Positions 6,959-16,081 are shown, counted from the stretch's first letter. The stretch is 64,000 nt of DNA from DAONFI01 sp035403485 (GCA_964536835.1 CAZIAZ010000002.1:1-64000); one strand, 5' to 3'. Numbers and translations are program-made. Notes: generated from the letters alone by a model not told the origin.

Positions 6959-7837
6959 ATGGAAAAATATCTGCTTAAAACGTTCGTACCTGCGGACAGA
7001 TTTTTTCATCTGCACAGGGCGGAAATAACATGGTCGAAACTGGACGCAGGCCATCTGCACGGCTATGCGGAGGTTTTTTGGGTTGAAAAAGGCGACTTGT
7101 TCCACGTCCGTAATGGGGTAGGCGAGCTGCTTCACGAGGGCGATGTTGCATGGTTACGCGCAGGCGATTCACACGCTATGCGGAATACCGGCAAAAAAAC
7201 CTCGATAATAAATCTGGCATTTGCTGATTCGGTGTTGTCTTCACTTGAGCGACGTTATTATTCAAAGTCGACTCCGGCGCCGTGGAAATGCCCGCTAAAT
7301 CATCGGATAAATCATCTTGATGCCAGGCAGATTGTAAAGTTTCAAAACCTCGCCAACGTATTAGCCTTCAGCCCGCAAACCCGACTCTCTCTGGATAATT
7401 TTCTACTCGACCTGCTGCAAACCATAAGCATGAACAATTACCATAATATTACGCCGCAAACAGATTGCCCTGAGTGGCTGACACGGGCAATCAACGAATT
7501 CGCACAGAAACAGTTATGGAATTTGACGCAGCAGGAGTTTGCGAAAAAACTGGCGGGCAGATCTGTCGAACACGTCGGACGGACTGTTAAAAAAATTTTT
7601 GGGAAAACCACGAATGAACTTCTCAACGAATATCGTCTGGAAAAATCAGCCGCCGATTTGTGCATAACGAACAAAGCCGTACTCGAAATCGCCATGGATA
7701 GCGGCTTTGACAACCTGGGCTATTTTTACAGGCTGTTTAAACGACATTTTAACGAGTCTCCCTGTCGTTTCAGAAAGTTGCATCAGGCGCTTATTTTCAC
7801 TTTCACTTCGGGCGGCAAAAACGGCAACTGCAAATAA
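6959..7837 (+). CDS. AraC-family transcriptional regulator with cupin sensor domain
   Basis: This cytoplasmic activator or repressor has about 292 residues. Residues about 10-100 form a cupin-type ligand pocket (GHLHGYAEVFWVEKGD, then RAGDSHAMRNTG). The C-terminal 100 residues form two helix-turn-helix units, the second reading EIAMDSGFDNLGYFYRLFKRHFNESPCRFRK. The start at MEKYLLKTF (6959) gives a more usual N-terminus than the upstream MNVFLYYTDI at 6929; neither has a strong ribosome site. Position suggests it controls the divergent URO-D-like gene. Confidence 0.87.
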   Translation: MEKYLLKTFVPADRFFHLHRAEITWSKLDAGHLHGYAEVFWVEKGDLFHVRNGVGELLHEGDVAWLRAGDSHAMRNTGKKTSIINLAFADSVLSSLERRYYSKSTPAPWKCPLNHRINHLDARQIVKFQNLANVLAFSPQTRLSLDNFLLDLLQTISMNNYHNITPQTDCPEWLTRAINEFAQKQLWNLTQQEFAKKLAGRSVEHVGRTVKKIFGKTTNELLNEYRLEKSAADLCITNKAVLEIAMDSGFDNLGYFYRLFKRHFNESPCRFRKLHQALIFTFTSGGKNGNCK

Positions 7838-7855
7838 GGCCGCCAAAGAGAATTT

Positions 7856-8503
7856 TCAAGATTTGTCGCAAAGAGGTTTTTGGCCTATAAACCGCCAGGC
7901 TCTGATAGGATTGCCACGCATCGATTTTATATCTTCAGTCCACTCATCGCAGAAATTGAAAGCCGCCACGCGCTCATGAAGCGTCGCCATGCTCATGTGC
8001 CGCAATATGGCGCCGTCTGGCAATTCGAAGACGCCATATATCGAATATCGTTCGGCATATTTCTCATAACGCTCCACGCATCGGGTATGCGACTGTATCG
8101 GAAAATCGCTTATGAAAACATATCCGCCCGGCCGTAGAATACGGATTATTTCATCCATAAGTCTACGTTGGCCGTCATCTGTCGGAATGCACGTCAGTAC
8201 CGAAAAAAGCAGTGCCCCGTCAACAGATTCGTCATCAAGCGGAATCCTGCCATGCTCCATAAGCTCCAGATTCAACCCGCAACGACGGCCTTTATTCACC
8301 ATCGCCGCAGAAATATCAAAACCTTTTACATTGATATACCCGTTATTGGCAAGTTCATCGCAAACGCGGCCATATCCGCAGCCGACGTCGACTATTACGC
8401 TCTGGTGAGCGAGATATTTTTCAAGTATGCCCAAATCAAGCGGCGCGGTGAATTCCTTGGCAATCTGCGAATCCCAGTAGGAACTCTGCGCGTCGATATT
8501 CAT
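7856..8503 (-). CDS. Class I SAM-dependent methyltransferase
   Basis: This 215-residue Rossmann-fold methyltransferase has motif I VIVDVGCGYGRVCDEL at about residue 37, an acidic residue after the second strand (VKGFDIS), and LRPGGYVFISDF in the post-strand 4/5 region. The substrate is unknown. The start at MNIDAQSSY is set by GGAGG 5 bases upstream; the frame is open further but runs into the preceding gene. It overlaps the oxidoreductase stop by 4 bases, so the two are co-translated. Confidence 0.87.
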   Translation of the reverse strand: MNIDAQSSYWDSQIAKEFTAPLDLGILEKYLAHQSVIVDVGCGYGRVCDELANNGYINVKGFDISAAMVNKGRRCGLNLELMEHGRIPLDDESVDGALLFSVLTCIPTDDGQRRLMDEIIRILRPGGYVFISDFPIQSHTRCVERYEKYAERYSIYGVFELPDGAILRHMSMATLHERVAAFNFCDEWTEDIKSMRGNPIRAWRFIGQKPLCDKS

Positions 8504-9597
8504 TTTTCCTCCACCGCCAGAGCGGAAGCTGAAAATTTGAGACACTGCCGCGGAGTCATGCCGTGTATCCGCAGTTGTTCCAGCGGACTTTCCGGCTGAG
8601 CTGTTTGACATGAAAGATATATGGCGTCAATCACTGCATGCGTAAGGAGATTTTCAGCTGCGGAACATTCATAATGCAAGACGCCTTCATTAATGGAATT
8701 TAAAAAATTCTGTACCTGCCGGACGTAAATTTCATGCGGCGGTTCTTTGGATTCAAAATAGTCAAGCACGTCGCCATCCGGATTTCTCAGGCGGCAGGTC
8801 TCGAAATTCGCAACTATCGACCCGCCGCGGCCATGCAGTGAAAATTCCTCGCTCGCCGGGCCGGTTATTCTCGACGTGACCACAGCCGCCATCGTGTCAT
8901 CCTTGTATTTCAGTGTCGCCGAGGCGGTATCGTCGGTATCGTGAATCGAACCCGCAATGCCCTGCGTTTCATCGAGCAGGTTTCGTTTCCTCGCAATCAT
9001 GTTTGCGCCGTACACTTCTTCCGGCAGGCCGAGCGTCCATATCAGCAGGTCTATCGGATGATAGCCTACTTCCAGCAGTGCACCGCCGCCGGCTGATACT
9101 CTGTCGGCTCGCCAGTTAAGCTGGCTGCCCCAGTTAAACAGATAATGCGCACGCGCCAGGAAAACATCGCCTATGCTGAGTTTGCTTTCTGCAAGTTTAC
9201 GATATGATTGCGAGAATCGGCGTTGTGTGCCGACGGCTAGTTTCAGGCCGGCTTTTTCAAACATTCGCACGAAATTGACAGCCTCCCCCAAATTTCTCGC
9301 CAGCGGAGCTTCCTTCCAGACGTGAACGCCATTCTGTGCGCAAAATCCCAACAACTCGCCCCATGCCATCGGAGGAGTTGCGACAAAAACGGCAAGCGGT
9401 TTTTTCTTCAAAATCATCTGCCGATTATCGGTATAACCCTCAACTCCCGCATCGGTTGCGACATTTTGCGCCACATCGGAAAGTTTGTCCGCCACCGCCA
9501 CGACTTCCACATTGTCGCACTGTTGAAGTGCCTTGAGCGTACGCTGTCCGAATGCGCCCAACCCTATCACGGCAACTGGAATTCTTGAGTCACTCAT
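8500..9597 (-). CDS. Gfo/Idh/MocA-family NAD(P)-dependent oxidoreductase
   Basis: This dehydrogenase has 365 residues counted from MSDSRIPVAVIG. The N-terminal Rossmann motif is GLGAFGQRTLKAL, followed by the family EAPLARN motif (usually EKPLA) near residue 95 and a C-terminal mixed sheet domain with GGGALLEVGYHPIDLLIW. Members act on sugars, inositols or sugar derivatives; the substrate is not given by the sequence. A GTG at 9615 is an alternative start. It is divergent from the AraC regulator at 9708, which may control it. Confidence 0.88.
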   Translation of the reverse strand: MSDSRIPVAVIGLGAFGQRTLKALQQCDNVEVVAVADKLSDVAQNVATDAGVEGYTDNRQMILKKKPLAVFVATPPMAWGELLGFCAQNGVHVWKEAPLARNLGEAVNFVRMFEKAGLKLAVGTQRRFSQSYRKLAESKLSIGDVFLARAHYLFNWGSQLNWRADRVSAGGGALLEVGYHPIDLLIWTLGLPEEVYGANMIARKRNLLDETQGIAGSIHDTDDTASATLKYKDDTMAAVVTSRITGPASEEFSLHGRGGSIVANFETCRLRNPDGDVLDYFESKEPPHEIYVRQVQNFLNSINEGVLHYECSAAENLLTHAVIDAIYLSCQTAQPESPLEQLRIHGMTPRQCLKFSASALAVEEK

Positions 9598-9707
9598 ATT
9601 GCAAGAGTATCCCACTCAAATCAAAATTTGTCAATCTCAAAATTGAATAATCGTCCACGATATGATATACTTCCTCCACCGGTGCAGCAGCCGTGAGGTA
9701 TCGCCAC

Positions 9708-10676
9708 ATGAAGGAACTGGAATCCCTGCCTGTAGAATATATCGAAATCCCAACCGACACGCATCAGCCTGTGGCGTGGACGATTAACGATTATGCCAAA
9801 CTCACGCCCAGGCATTTCGACATTCACACCGACCTTGAGCTGGGCATAGTTCTTCGCGGCGGCAGCAGACGATGGTACGAGGGGCATCATATGGAAGCGT
9901 TCCGCGGCCAATTCTGGATGGCTGGCCTCTGGGAGCCGCACGGCATGGAAGTCATCCGCACGAATACCCGTCATCTGGTACTCGGCATCAAGCCGGAATT
10001 TCTGGACATCCCCGACCCGTTCGCCGCATTCGACTGGTTGTACTGTTTTCATCTCGACAACAGACAGCGGCCGCAGGCTAATACCGCGGAAGAAAAAAAT
10101 TTCGTCATCGAATTCGCGGAAAAGGTAATCGCCCTGATGGAAGGCGACAGCCCCTATTGGCAGCAGAAATTGCGGATATATCTCCAGGAATTTCTGCTGT
10201 ACTTCATGGAGCGGCAGGCGAAACCCGCCGAGGTCTGTCAGACGTCCGACAGCTTCGGCAGCCGCCGAACCCTGCTGCCTGCGCTCCTGACGTTCGAGCG
10301 AAATCCGCACAAGACCATCACTCTCAGTGATGCAGCCCATATGGCGCACATGTCGCGTTCGAAATTCTCCGAAATGTTCAGGCAGACCATGGGCATACCA
10401 TTCGGCAAATATTGTCAGCGGCGGCGGCTCGCCGGAGCCATGCGGGATTTGCAGGCAACGGACATGAAACTCCTGGCCATCGCCAAGCGATGGGGATTTT
10501 CTGACGCGCCGCACCTGGCTCGCGCATTTAAAACGGCTACCAAGCAGACGCCGCAGGATTATCGGAAATCGTGGCGGCAGCAGGCAGTCAAAAACACGCC
10601 AGGCTGCGCGCCGAGAATGCCCGGCCAGAATAATGACGAACCGAACCAAAAGAGAAAATCACGACATCTCTGGTAA
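9708..10676 (+). CDS. AraC-family transcriptional regulator
   Basis: This 322-residue regulator has an N-terminal cupin-like region (residues about 35-105, HTDLELGIVLRGGSRRWYEG) and a C-terminal AraC DNA-binding domain (about 190-295), with HMSRSKFSEMFRQTMGIPFG as the first and AIAKRWGFSDAPHLARAFK as the second helix-turn-helix. The ATG at 9708 has GTGAGG 9 bases upstream; the GTG at 9693 inside that site is a poorer start. The tail after the domain is Pro/Lys/Arg-rich and probably disordered. It is likely to act on the divergent oxidoreductase-methyltransferase pair. Confidence 0.88.
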   Translation: MKELESLPVEYIEIPTDTHQPVAWTINDYAKLTPRHFDIHTDLELGIVLRGGSRRWYEGHHMEAFRGQFWMAGLWEPHGMEVIRTNTRHLVLGIKPEFLDIPDPFAAFDWLYCFHLDNRQRPQANTAEEKNFVIEFAEKVIALMEGDSPYWQQKLRIYLQEFLLYFMERQAKPAEVCQTSDSFGSRRTLLPALLTFERNPHKTITLSDAAHMAHMSRSKFSEMFRQTMGIPFGKYCQRRRLAGAMRDLQATDMKLLAIAKRWGFSDAPHLARAFKTATKQTPQDYRKSWRQQAVKNTPGCAPRMPGQNNDEPNQKRKSRHLW

Positions 10677-10737
10677 TTTTGAAATTTAACATTTGAATAT
10701 TCTGAATTAATATGAGATCTGGGAAAAAGAGGTTATT

Positions 10738-12036
10738 ATTTTAGACTTAAAACAAGTTAATTTATTATATGGCAAAACAGGATTGACCGTGAAAGTGCCA
10801 GCTAATGCATATATTTTAGAGTGTCCTGAGGTTCCGTCTTTGCCAGATATTGAGAAAACGGTTTATGCCGCACTCGCTAATCCGATTGAATCGCCATCGC
10901 TTGAGCAAATGATAAAAAAACGCAAGCCGCAAACCGTTGCCATTACAATTTCCGACATTACCCGCCCTGTGCCCAATCGTGTTTTTCTTCCGGTAATTCT
11001 TAACATTCTTAACAGATGCGGCATAAGAGATTCACAGATTGCGATTATCGTCGGTACTGGTATGCATCGGCCAAGTACGGCAGAGGAACATTGTTATCTT
11101 GTCGGAGCAGATATAATGTCTCGCGTAGCAGTGGTAGACCACCATGCGACAGATGTTGCTACATTGAAAAAAGTATGTGATGACCCGCCGGTTAGTGTAT
11201 GCAGACAGTTTGCAGAAGCTGACTTTAAAATTGTAACAGGATATATTGAAGCCCATTTTATGGCTGGTTTTTCCGGCGGACGAAAAGGCGTGTGTCCTGC
11301 ACTTGTGGATTTGCAGACGATTCGTAATTTTCATGGATATGGCACATTATGTTCACCATATGCAGATACGGGAAACTTGCAAAATAATCCATGTCATGAA
11401 ATCGCTTTAAAAGTGGCACATGCAGTAGGTGTGGATTTTCTTTTCAACGTTGCGATAAACAATAAACGCGAAATAGCAGGCATTTTTTGCGGCGAATTGA
11501 ATGCGGCTCATCTGGCTGGCTGTAAACAGGTTGCGGCCTGGACTACGGCAAAAACTGACGGCCCGTATGACTTGGTGATAACCAATGGTGGAGGCTATCC
11601 GCTGGATCAGACGTTTTATCAGACGGTTAAAGGCATGTGTACTGCACTGCCTGCGATTGGAGAACATACCGTATTATTGCAGGCTAGCGCATGCAATGAA
11701 GGCTTGGGTTCAAAAGAATATGCAAACACGATATTGCGTTATGGCCATCAATGGCAAAAATTTCTGTCTGATATTTCTGATAGCAGGGATTTTACCGTTG
11801 ACCAATGGCAATTTCAGATGCAGACGCGAGTGATAAGTCGAATAGGTATTAAGAACCTGTGGTTTGTTACCGACGGAATTGAAGCAAATATACTCGAAAA
11901 ACTTTGTTTGACACCTGTTTATGACAAAGGCAATGCGAGCACGAAATTACAACAGGTCGTGGATAGGTTTGTATCCGATAATCCGTGCGCACGAATAGCC
12001 GTAATCCCTGAAGGTCCATATACAATTTTAAAATAG
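10738..12036 (+). CDS. LarA-like (DUF2088) nickel-pincer racemase family protein
   Basis: LarA enzymes racemise lactate or related 2-hydroxyacids with a nickel-pincer nucleotide. Family motifs are present: SDITRPVPN, GTGMHRPST and FMAGFSGGRKGVCPA (the Lys is the likely cofactor attachment site). The reading frame opens well before the first ordinary start (TTG 10783): codons from about 10738 read ILDLKQVNLLYGKTGLTVKVP, which resembles the family N-terminus. AAAGAGG lies just upstream, yet no ATG, GTG or TTG follows it, so an ATT start or a start-codon mutation is implied. The gene looks AT-richer than its neighbours, consistent with transfer. No larBCE cofactor genes are seen. Confidence 0.82.
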   Translation: MLDLKQVNLLYGKTGLTVKVPANAYILECPEVPSLPDIEKTVYAALANPIESPSLEQMIKKRKPQTVAITISDITRPVPNRVFLPVILNILNRCGIRDSQIAIIVGTGMHRPSTAEEHCYLVGADIMSRVAVVDHHATDVATLKKVCDDPPVSVCRQFAEADFKIVTGYIEAHFMAGFSGGRKGVCPALVDLQTIRNFHGYGTLCSPYADTGNLQNNPCHEIALKVAHAVGVDFLFNVAINNKREIAGIFCGELNAAHLAGCKQVAAWTTAKTDGPYDLVITNGGGYPLDQTFYQTVKGMCTALPAIGEHTVLLQASACNEGLGSKEYANTILRYGHQWQKFLSDISDSRDFTVDQWQFQMQTRVISRIGIKNLWFVTDGIEANILEKLCLTPVYDKGNASTKLQQVVDRFVSDNPCARIAVIPEGPYTILK

Positions 12037-12086
12037 CCGAAGACTTATGAAAAAGACTGAATCTGGAGCATGTTAAATTTTTAAAC

Positions 12087-12410
12087 ATGGAACGATACAT
12101 GATAAAAAAAGAACCCACACTTGAGCAGTTACGGAAGGCTATCCGGCAACTTGACGACGAACTCGCCGGCAAAGCCGACCCGCTCCTTTCGTTTGTGCCG
12201 CGGGAAGCGTTCATTACATATCGCGAATATCTCCGCGAAATGCTCGATATCATTGAAACCGACAAACTGCCCGCAATACTGCCCAAACAGTACGATGAAA
12301 TGTCGGCAGACATAATCGCAAATTGGCCGTTCACCTTTCTCGGCATGGGAATAGTAGAGGCTCAGCGGGCATTTGGAGACTATTATAATCAGGAGGCCGC
12401 CCGCAGATGA
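12087..12410 (+). CDS. Hypothetical protein (107 aa)
   Basis: I do not recognise this family. The protein is charged and probably all-helical, with heptad-like LEQLRKAIRQLDDELAG near the start and no signal peptide or membrane segment. It begins with MERYM or, 12 bases later, MIKKEP. The stop overlaps the start of the next gene (12407) by 4 bases, so it is co-translated with the PEGA lipoprotein, which supports it as a real gene. Confidence 0.65.
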   Translation: MERYMIKKEPTLEQLRKAIRQLDDELAGKADPLLSFVPREAFITYREYLREMLDIIETDKLPAILPKQYDEMSADIIANWPFTFLGMGIVEAQRAFGDYYNQEAARR

Positions 12411-13225
12411 GATTTTTGAGTTGCATTGTCATTTTATTCGCCACGCTTTGTGCCTGCGGTTGTAGCGAGCTGGTCGTAATCAAAACCAACCCGTCCGGCG
12501 CGGAAATATATTGCAACGGCGAACGCGCCGGCGTCAGTCCGTGTAACGTACCGCTGCCGGAAAGCGAAGGCGATATGGTAGGCATGAACGTCATCGAAGC
12601 GAGAAAGGATGGTTATCTGCCGGAATACTATTATCTGTCCGGCAAACCGTCCGATGAAACCGTCGGCCACATTCAAACCTATTCGTTAGCCAGGCCGACC
12701 GTAGAAATCGAACTCACGAAACTGCCTGAAAATATGACATCCGCTGACGTGCCCGACGTAGTCAAATCTGACTCCGAATCCATGACAGTTCTGCCAGGCG
12801 CATACGAAAACAGGGCAACCATCGAGGTGCGGGTAGTGCGGGTAAAAGACGGCAGAGTGCTGGGACAGATTTCTCGCTACGAGGACATCGGCAACCCTAC
12901 CGCCGTCGCACAATCCATAGTAGGCGAACTCTGCGAATATCTGCCGCCTGCGGATGACAAGCCGGAAATTCGCGTCGTGCCGCTGAAAAACAGACGCCAC
13001 AGTGACTTCGGCAAAAAACTCAGCGAAAATATTTCTGAAGAAATAATGCGGGAAACATGTTTTTCCGGCGGCTATCCAAAAGTTCAGACGCTGGAACTCA
13101 ATGGCGTGGTAGACGAGGATAAACTCGACACGCAGGCGACTTTTAACAAAATCAAAAAGAAGGGCCTGCTTTACGGCGTCGATTACGTACTTATGGGCGG
13201 CGTAGCCGAAAGTATTAAACCATAA
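12407..13225 (+). CDS. PEGA-domain lipoprotein
   Basis: This 272-residue envelope protein has an N-terminal signal ending in ATLCACGCSEL, where one of the cysteines probably is the lipidated residue. Directly after it is a PEGA domain (VVIKTNPSGAEIYCNGERAGVSPCNVPLPE), a short beta module common in surface and sugar-binding contexts. Residues about 130-272 have no family I know; IRVVPLKNRR and KIKKKGLLYGVDYVLMGGV recall domains of the CsgG/penicillin-binding activator LpoB type. It overlaps the previous gene by 4 bases. Confidence 0.8.
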   Translation: MRFLSCIVILFATLCACGCSELVVIKTNPSGAEIYCNGERAGVSPCNVPLPESEGDMVGMNVIEARKDGYLPEYYYLSGKPSDETVGHIQTYSLARPTVEIELTKLPENMTSADVPDVVKSDSESMTVLPGAYENRATIEVRVVRVKDGRVLGQISRYEDIGNPTAVAQSIVGELCEYLPPADDKPEIRVVPLKNRRHSDFGKKLSENISEEIMRETCFSGGYPKVQTLELNGVVDEDKLDTQATFNKIKKKGLLYGVDYVLMGGVAESIKP

Positions 13226-13301
13226 AACACACCCGCCGGATTTTTTGCGACGTCCGTGCCAGCTACATATTCAAATTCTTCGGGCATACGCTAAAAAAAC
13301 C

Positions 13302-13329
13302 TTGCTTTCAGCGGAATTTTGGTTAATAT
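13302..13329 (+). promoter_or_regulatory. Possible sigma-70-type promoter of rpmE2
   Basis: TTGCTT (13302-13307) and TAATAT (13324-13329) are separated by 16 bases, a reasonable -35/-10 pair about 72 bases before the rpmE2 ATG. The leader contains GC-rich complementary stretches (GGGCG at about 13344 and CGCCCC at about 13376) that could fold. This is sequence matching only. Confidence 0.4.
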
Positions 13330-13401
13330 ACCAATCCTTTTATGGGCGATTGCGGGCAGAGGCGCGCTGCATACCGCCCCAAAATTGCAAGGAGTTTTTA
13401 A

Positions 13402-13665
13402 ATGAAAAAAGGCATACACCCTGAATATCGTCCTGTCGTATTCGTTGACGTGGCATCCGGCACAAAGTACGTAACCCGCTCAACTGTAAAGAGTAAAGAC
13501 AAGGTTACCGTAGATGGCGTAGAATATCCGATGGTCAAGGTTGATATTTCAGCCGCATCGCATCCTTTCTATACCGGCCAACAGAAGTTTTTGGACACCG
13601 CCGGCCGCGTAGAAAAGTTCACCAAAAAATTCGGCGGCGAATATTTCAAAAAACGCAAAAAATAG
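13402..13665 (+). CDS. rpmE2: Ribosomal protein bL31, type B
   Basis: This 87-residue ribosomal protein starts MKKGIHPEYRPVVFVD and carries the family block SHPFYTGQQKFLDTAGRVEKF. The zinc-binding cysteines of type A L31 are absent, so this is the zinc-free type B form. In many bacteria that form replaces the zinc form under zinc limitation; here no second L31 is visible. AAGGAG lies 8 bases upstream. A terminator follows, then prfA, a common L31-prfA neighbourhood. Confidence 0.94.
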   Translation: MKKGIHPEYRPVVFVDVASGTKYVTRSTVKSKDKVTVDGVEYPMVKVDISAASHPFYTGQQKFLDTAGRVEKFTKKFGGEYFKKRKK

Positions 13666-13680
13666 TTTCCGTAAAATCCA

Positions 13681-13734
13681 AACGCCGACGGATGGGGTAA
13701 AAAACTCATAATAACCCCTGCCGCCGGCGTTTTT
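13681..13734 (+). terminator. Terminator between rpmE2 and prfA
   Basis: AACGCCGACGG (13681-13691) pairs with CCGCCGGCGTT (13721-13731) with one mismatch, extended inside by GGGGT/ACCCC, and is followed by TTTT. It separates rpmE2 from prfA, so readthrough or a separate promoter would be needed for prfA. Confidence 0.75.
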
Positions 13735-13773
13735 ACATTTACACGATATCAATGTCCGTCGAGCAAAACCCAA

Positions 13774-14871
13774 ATGGCTGATACGCTTATAGACAAACTG
13801 GATGAACTTGATCGCCGCTTTGAGGAGATTTTTGGACAGATGAACAATCCAGCCGTCGCAGCTGACGGCCAGAAAATCGTCGCCCTGTCCAAAGAGCATG
13901 CCTCGTTAGCCAAGATTGTCATACCGTATCGCAAGTTCCGGCAGCTAGCCAAAAATTGTGATGAAGCGCAGGCTATCCAGAACGACCCCGCCGCCGATGC
14001 GGAACTTAAGGAACTTGCCGAAACTGAAGTTGCGGAACTCCGTCTTGCCGTCAACAATGCGTTGGAAGAGGTCAAAGGCCTGCTCGTAATGAGCGAAGAA
14101 CAGGAAATAGGTTCGGTCATAATGGAAATCCGTGCCGGCACCGGCGGCGACGAAGCCGCACTTTTCGCCGGCGACCTGTTGGATATGTATCGTCATTATG
14201 CCGAACAGCGCGGCTGGAAAACGGAAATCATGGATGCCAGTCCCACTGAAATGGGCGGCTTCAAGGAAGTGGTGGTCAACATCAAGGGCGAATCCGTCTG
14301 GTCACGTCTGGGCTATGAAGGCGGCGGCCATCGCGTACAGCGAGTGCCAAAAACAGAAAATCAGGGACGCATCCACACATCCGCAGCCACCGTCGCCGTA
14401 CTGCCAGAGCCGGAAGAACTCGACATCCAGATTGATTGGGAAAAAGACGTCCTCGAACACGTAAGCCGCGCAGGCGGCCCGGGCGGCCAAAATGTCAACA
14501 AGGTTTCGTCGGCAATCAAACTTGAACATCTGCCGACCGGCATAACAGTTTCAATGCGAGATGAAAAGTCGCAACACAAAAATCGCGCCAAGGCGAGACA
14601 GATTCTGACGGCTCGCGTTTACGAGCATTTCAGATCGCAGCAGGCGTCGGCAGAATCCGCGGCAAGAAAAGAAATGATAGGCTCTGGTGACCGCTCGCAA
14701 CGAATCAGAACTTACAACTTCCCGCAGAATCGTTGCACTGACCATCGTCTCAAGGGCGAAGGCCAGGAAGGTGCGAATTTTAATCTGGAACGCGTATTAG
14801 CCGGCGACCTCGACCCTATCGTCGATGCGCTGATTGCTCACGATAAGGCACAGCGGCTGGCAAACCTTTAA
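13774..14871 (+). CDS. prfA: Peptide chain release factor 1
   Basis: RF1 reads UAA and UAG stop codons and triggers release of the finished chain. The 365-residue protein has the catalytic GGQ in RAGGPGGQNVNKVSSAIKL, and RVPKTENQGRIHTSAATVAV contains the codon-reading P-x-T as PKT (PAT in E. coli), which marks RF1 rather than RF2. The acidic N-terminal domain (residues 1-110) is complete. The start gives the family N-terminus MADTLIDKLDELDRRFEEI. prmC, often next, is not here; queA follows. Confidence 0.95.
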   Translation: MADTLIDKLDELDRRFEEIFGQMNNPAVAADGQKIVALSKEHASLAKIVIPYRKFRQLAKNCDEAQAIQNDPAADAELKELAETEVAELRLAVNNALEEVKGLLVMSEEQEIGSVIMEIRAGTGGDEAALFAGDLLDMYRHYAEQRGWKTEIMDASPTEMGGFKEVVVNIKGESVWSRLGYEGGGHRVQRVPKTENQGRIHTSAATVAVLPEPEELDIQIDWEKDVLEHVSRAGGPGGQNVNKVSSAIKLEHLPTGITVSMRDEKSQHKNRAKARQILTARVYEHFRSQQASAESAARKEMIGSGDRSQRIRTYNFPQNRCTDHRLKGEGQEGANFNLERVLAGDLDPIVDALIAHDKAQRLANL

Positions 14872-15016
14872 AAAAACAAACCGCATCAGCCAAAACTGTA
14901 CCTCCATCCGTACGCAAAATGAAACAACTGCCAGAAAATTCATACAAGATTGCCCGACTTCTGAAACAATTATATTTGTCTGCATCCATAGCCAACCAGG
15001 AACACTGGCGACTGAT

Positions 15017-16081
15017 TTGATTTCCACAAAACAATTTGATTATCATCTGCCGGCGGAACTCATCGCACAACATCCCTCCGATGACCGCGCCGCGTCACGT
15101 CTCATGCATCTGACACGGTCGGATGGGAAAATCAACCATCGTACTTTTGCAGACATCGTCGAACTTCTTCAGCCCGGCGACCTGCTCATTGTCAACAATA
15201 CCCGCGTAATTCCTGCCCGCTTTTACTGTCGGCGCGAGTCAGGCGCGCAGATTGAAGGATTGTTTGTAAAATATCTTGCCGATAACTGCTGGGAAGTGAT
15301 GCTCAAAAACGCAACCCGTTGCAAAGAAGGCGAGACAGTCTTTTTCCGGAATGATGAGTTGCAAGGCTTGCGGCTCATGCAGCGACTGGGGCAGGGCCTG
15401 TGGAAAGTTTTGCCGCAACCAGCCGGCCTGGCGGAAGAAATTCTTGACCGCCTCGGCAGAACTCCATTGCCGCCGTACATACACCGTGAACAACTCTCGC
15501 CAGACGAAGAAGACCGCGACAGATATCAGACTGTTTTTGCCAGAACGCCAGGCGCCGTAGCCGCACCAACGGCAGGCCTCCACTTCACGCAAAAATTACT
15601 CGAAAAACTCCAGGCGCGCGGCATATCAATGGCTGACGTAACACTACACGTAGGATTGGGCACATTTCTGCCGGTAAAAGTCGATGACGCCTCAAAACAC
15701 GAAATGCACAGCGAATGGTATGAAATATCCGCACAAACGGCAGAGGCAATCGGTTCGGCAAAACGCGACGGCCGACGTGTTATTGCCATCGGCACGACCA
15801 GCGTGCGTGTGCTTGAATCCGTAACCAGAAGATTTGATAAAAAAATTCAGCCATGCAGCGGCGAAACAAAACTCTTCCTCTACCCGTCGGCGGAATTTTA
15901 CGCAGTCGACGCAATGATAACGAATTTCCATCTGCCGCAAAGTACTTTGCTAATGCTTGTAGCCGCATTTTGTTGTCCTGGCGGAAATAAAGGCATACAA
16001 ATGATACTCGACGCATATGCACAGGCGGTGCAACAACAATACCGCTTTTTCTCATACGGCGATGCCATGTTCATAGAATGA
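15017..16081 (+). CDS. queA: S-adenosylmethionine:tRNA ribosyltransferase-isomerase
   Basis: QueA transfers and rearranges the ribosyl moiety of SAM onto preQ1-tRNA to form epoxyqueuosine. The family opening FDYHLPAELIAQHP is at the start, followed by LLIVNNTRVIPARF, APTAGLHFT and HVGLGTFLPVKVD. From TTG 15017 it has 354 residues (356 in E. coli). No ATG is suitable: the candidates are CTG 15005 and TTG 15017, and an AGGA at about 14997 fits the first only loosely. The open frame reaches back into prfA, but that part has no similarity. Other queuosine genes are not in the window. Confidence 0.92.
   Translation: MISTKQFDYHLPAELIAQHPSDDRAASRLMHLTRSDGKINHRTFADIVELLQPGDLLIVNNTRVIPARFYCRRESGAQIEGLFVKYLADNCWEVMLKNATRCKEGETVFFRNDELQGLRLMQRLGQGLWKVLPQPAGLAEEILDRLGRTPLPPYIHREQLSPDEEDRDRYQTVFARTPGAVAAPTAGLHFTQKLLEKLQARGISMADVTLHVGLGTFLPVKVDDASKHEMHSEWYEISAQTAEAIGSAKRDGRRVIAIGTTSVRVLESVTRRFDKKIQPCSGETKLFLYPSAEFYAVDAMITNFHLPQSTLLMLVAAFCCPGGNKGIQMILDAYAQAVQQQYRFFSYGDAMFIE

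Noticed and set aside
9621..10649. 342-codon minus-strand open frame
   Set aside because: It is opposite the second AraC regulator, whose helix-turn-helix motifs are clear. The frame shows only antisense composition.
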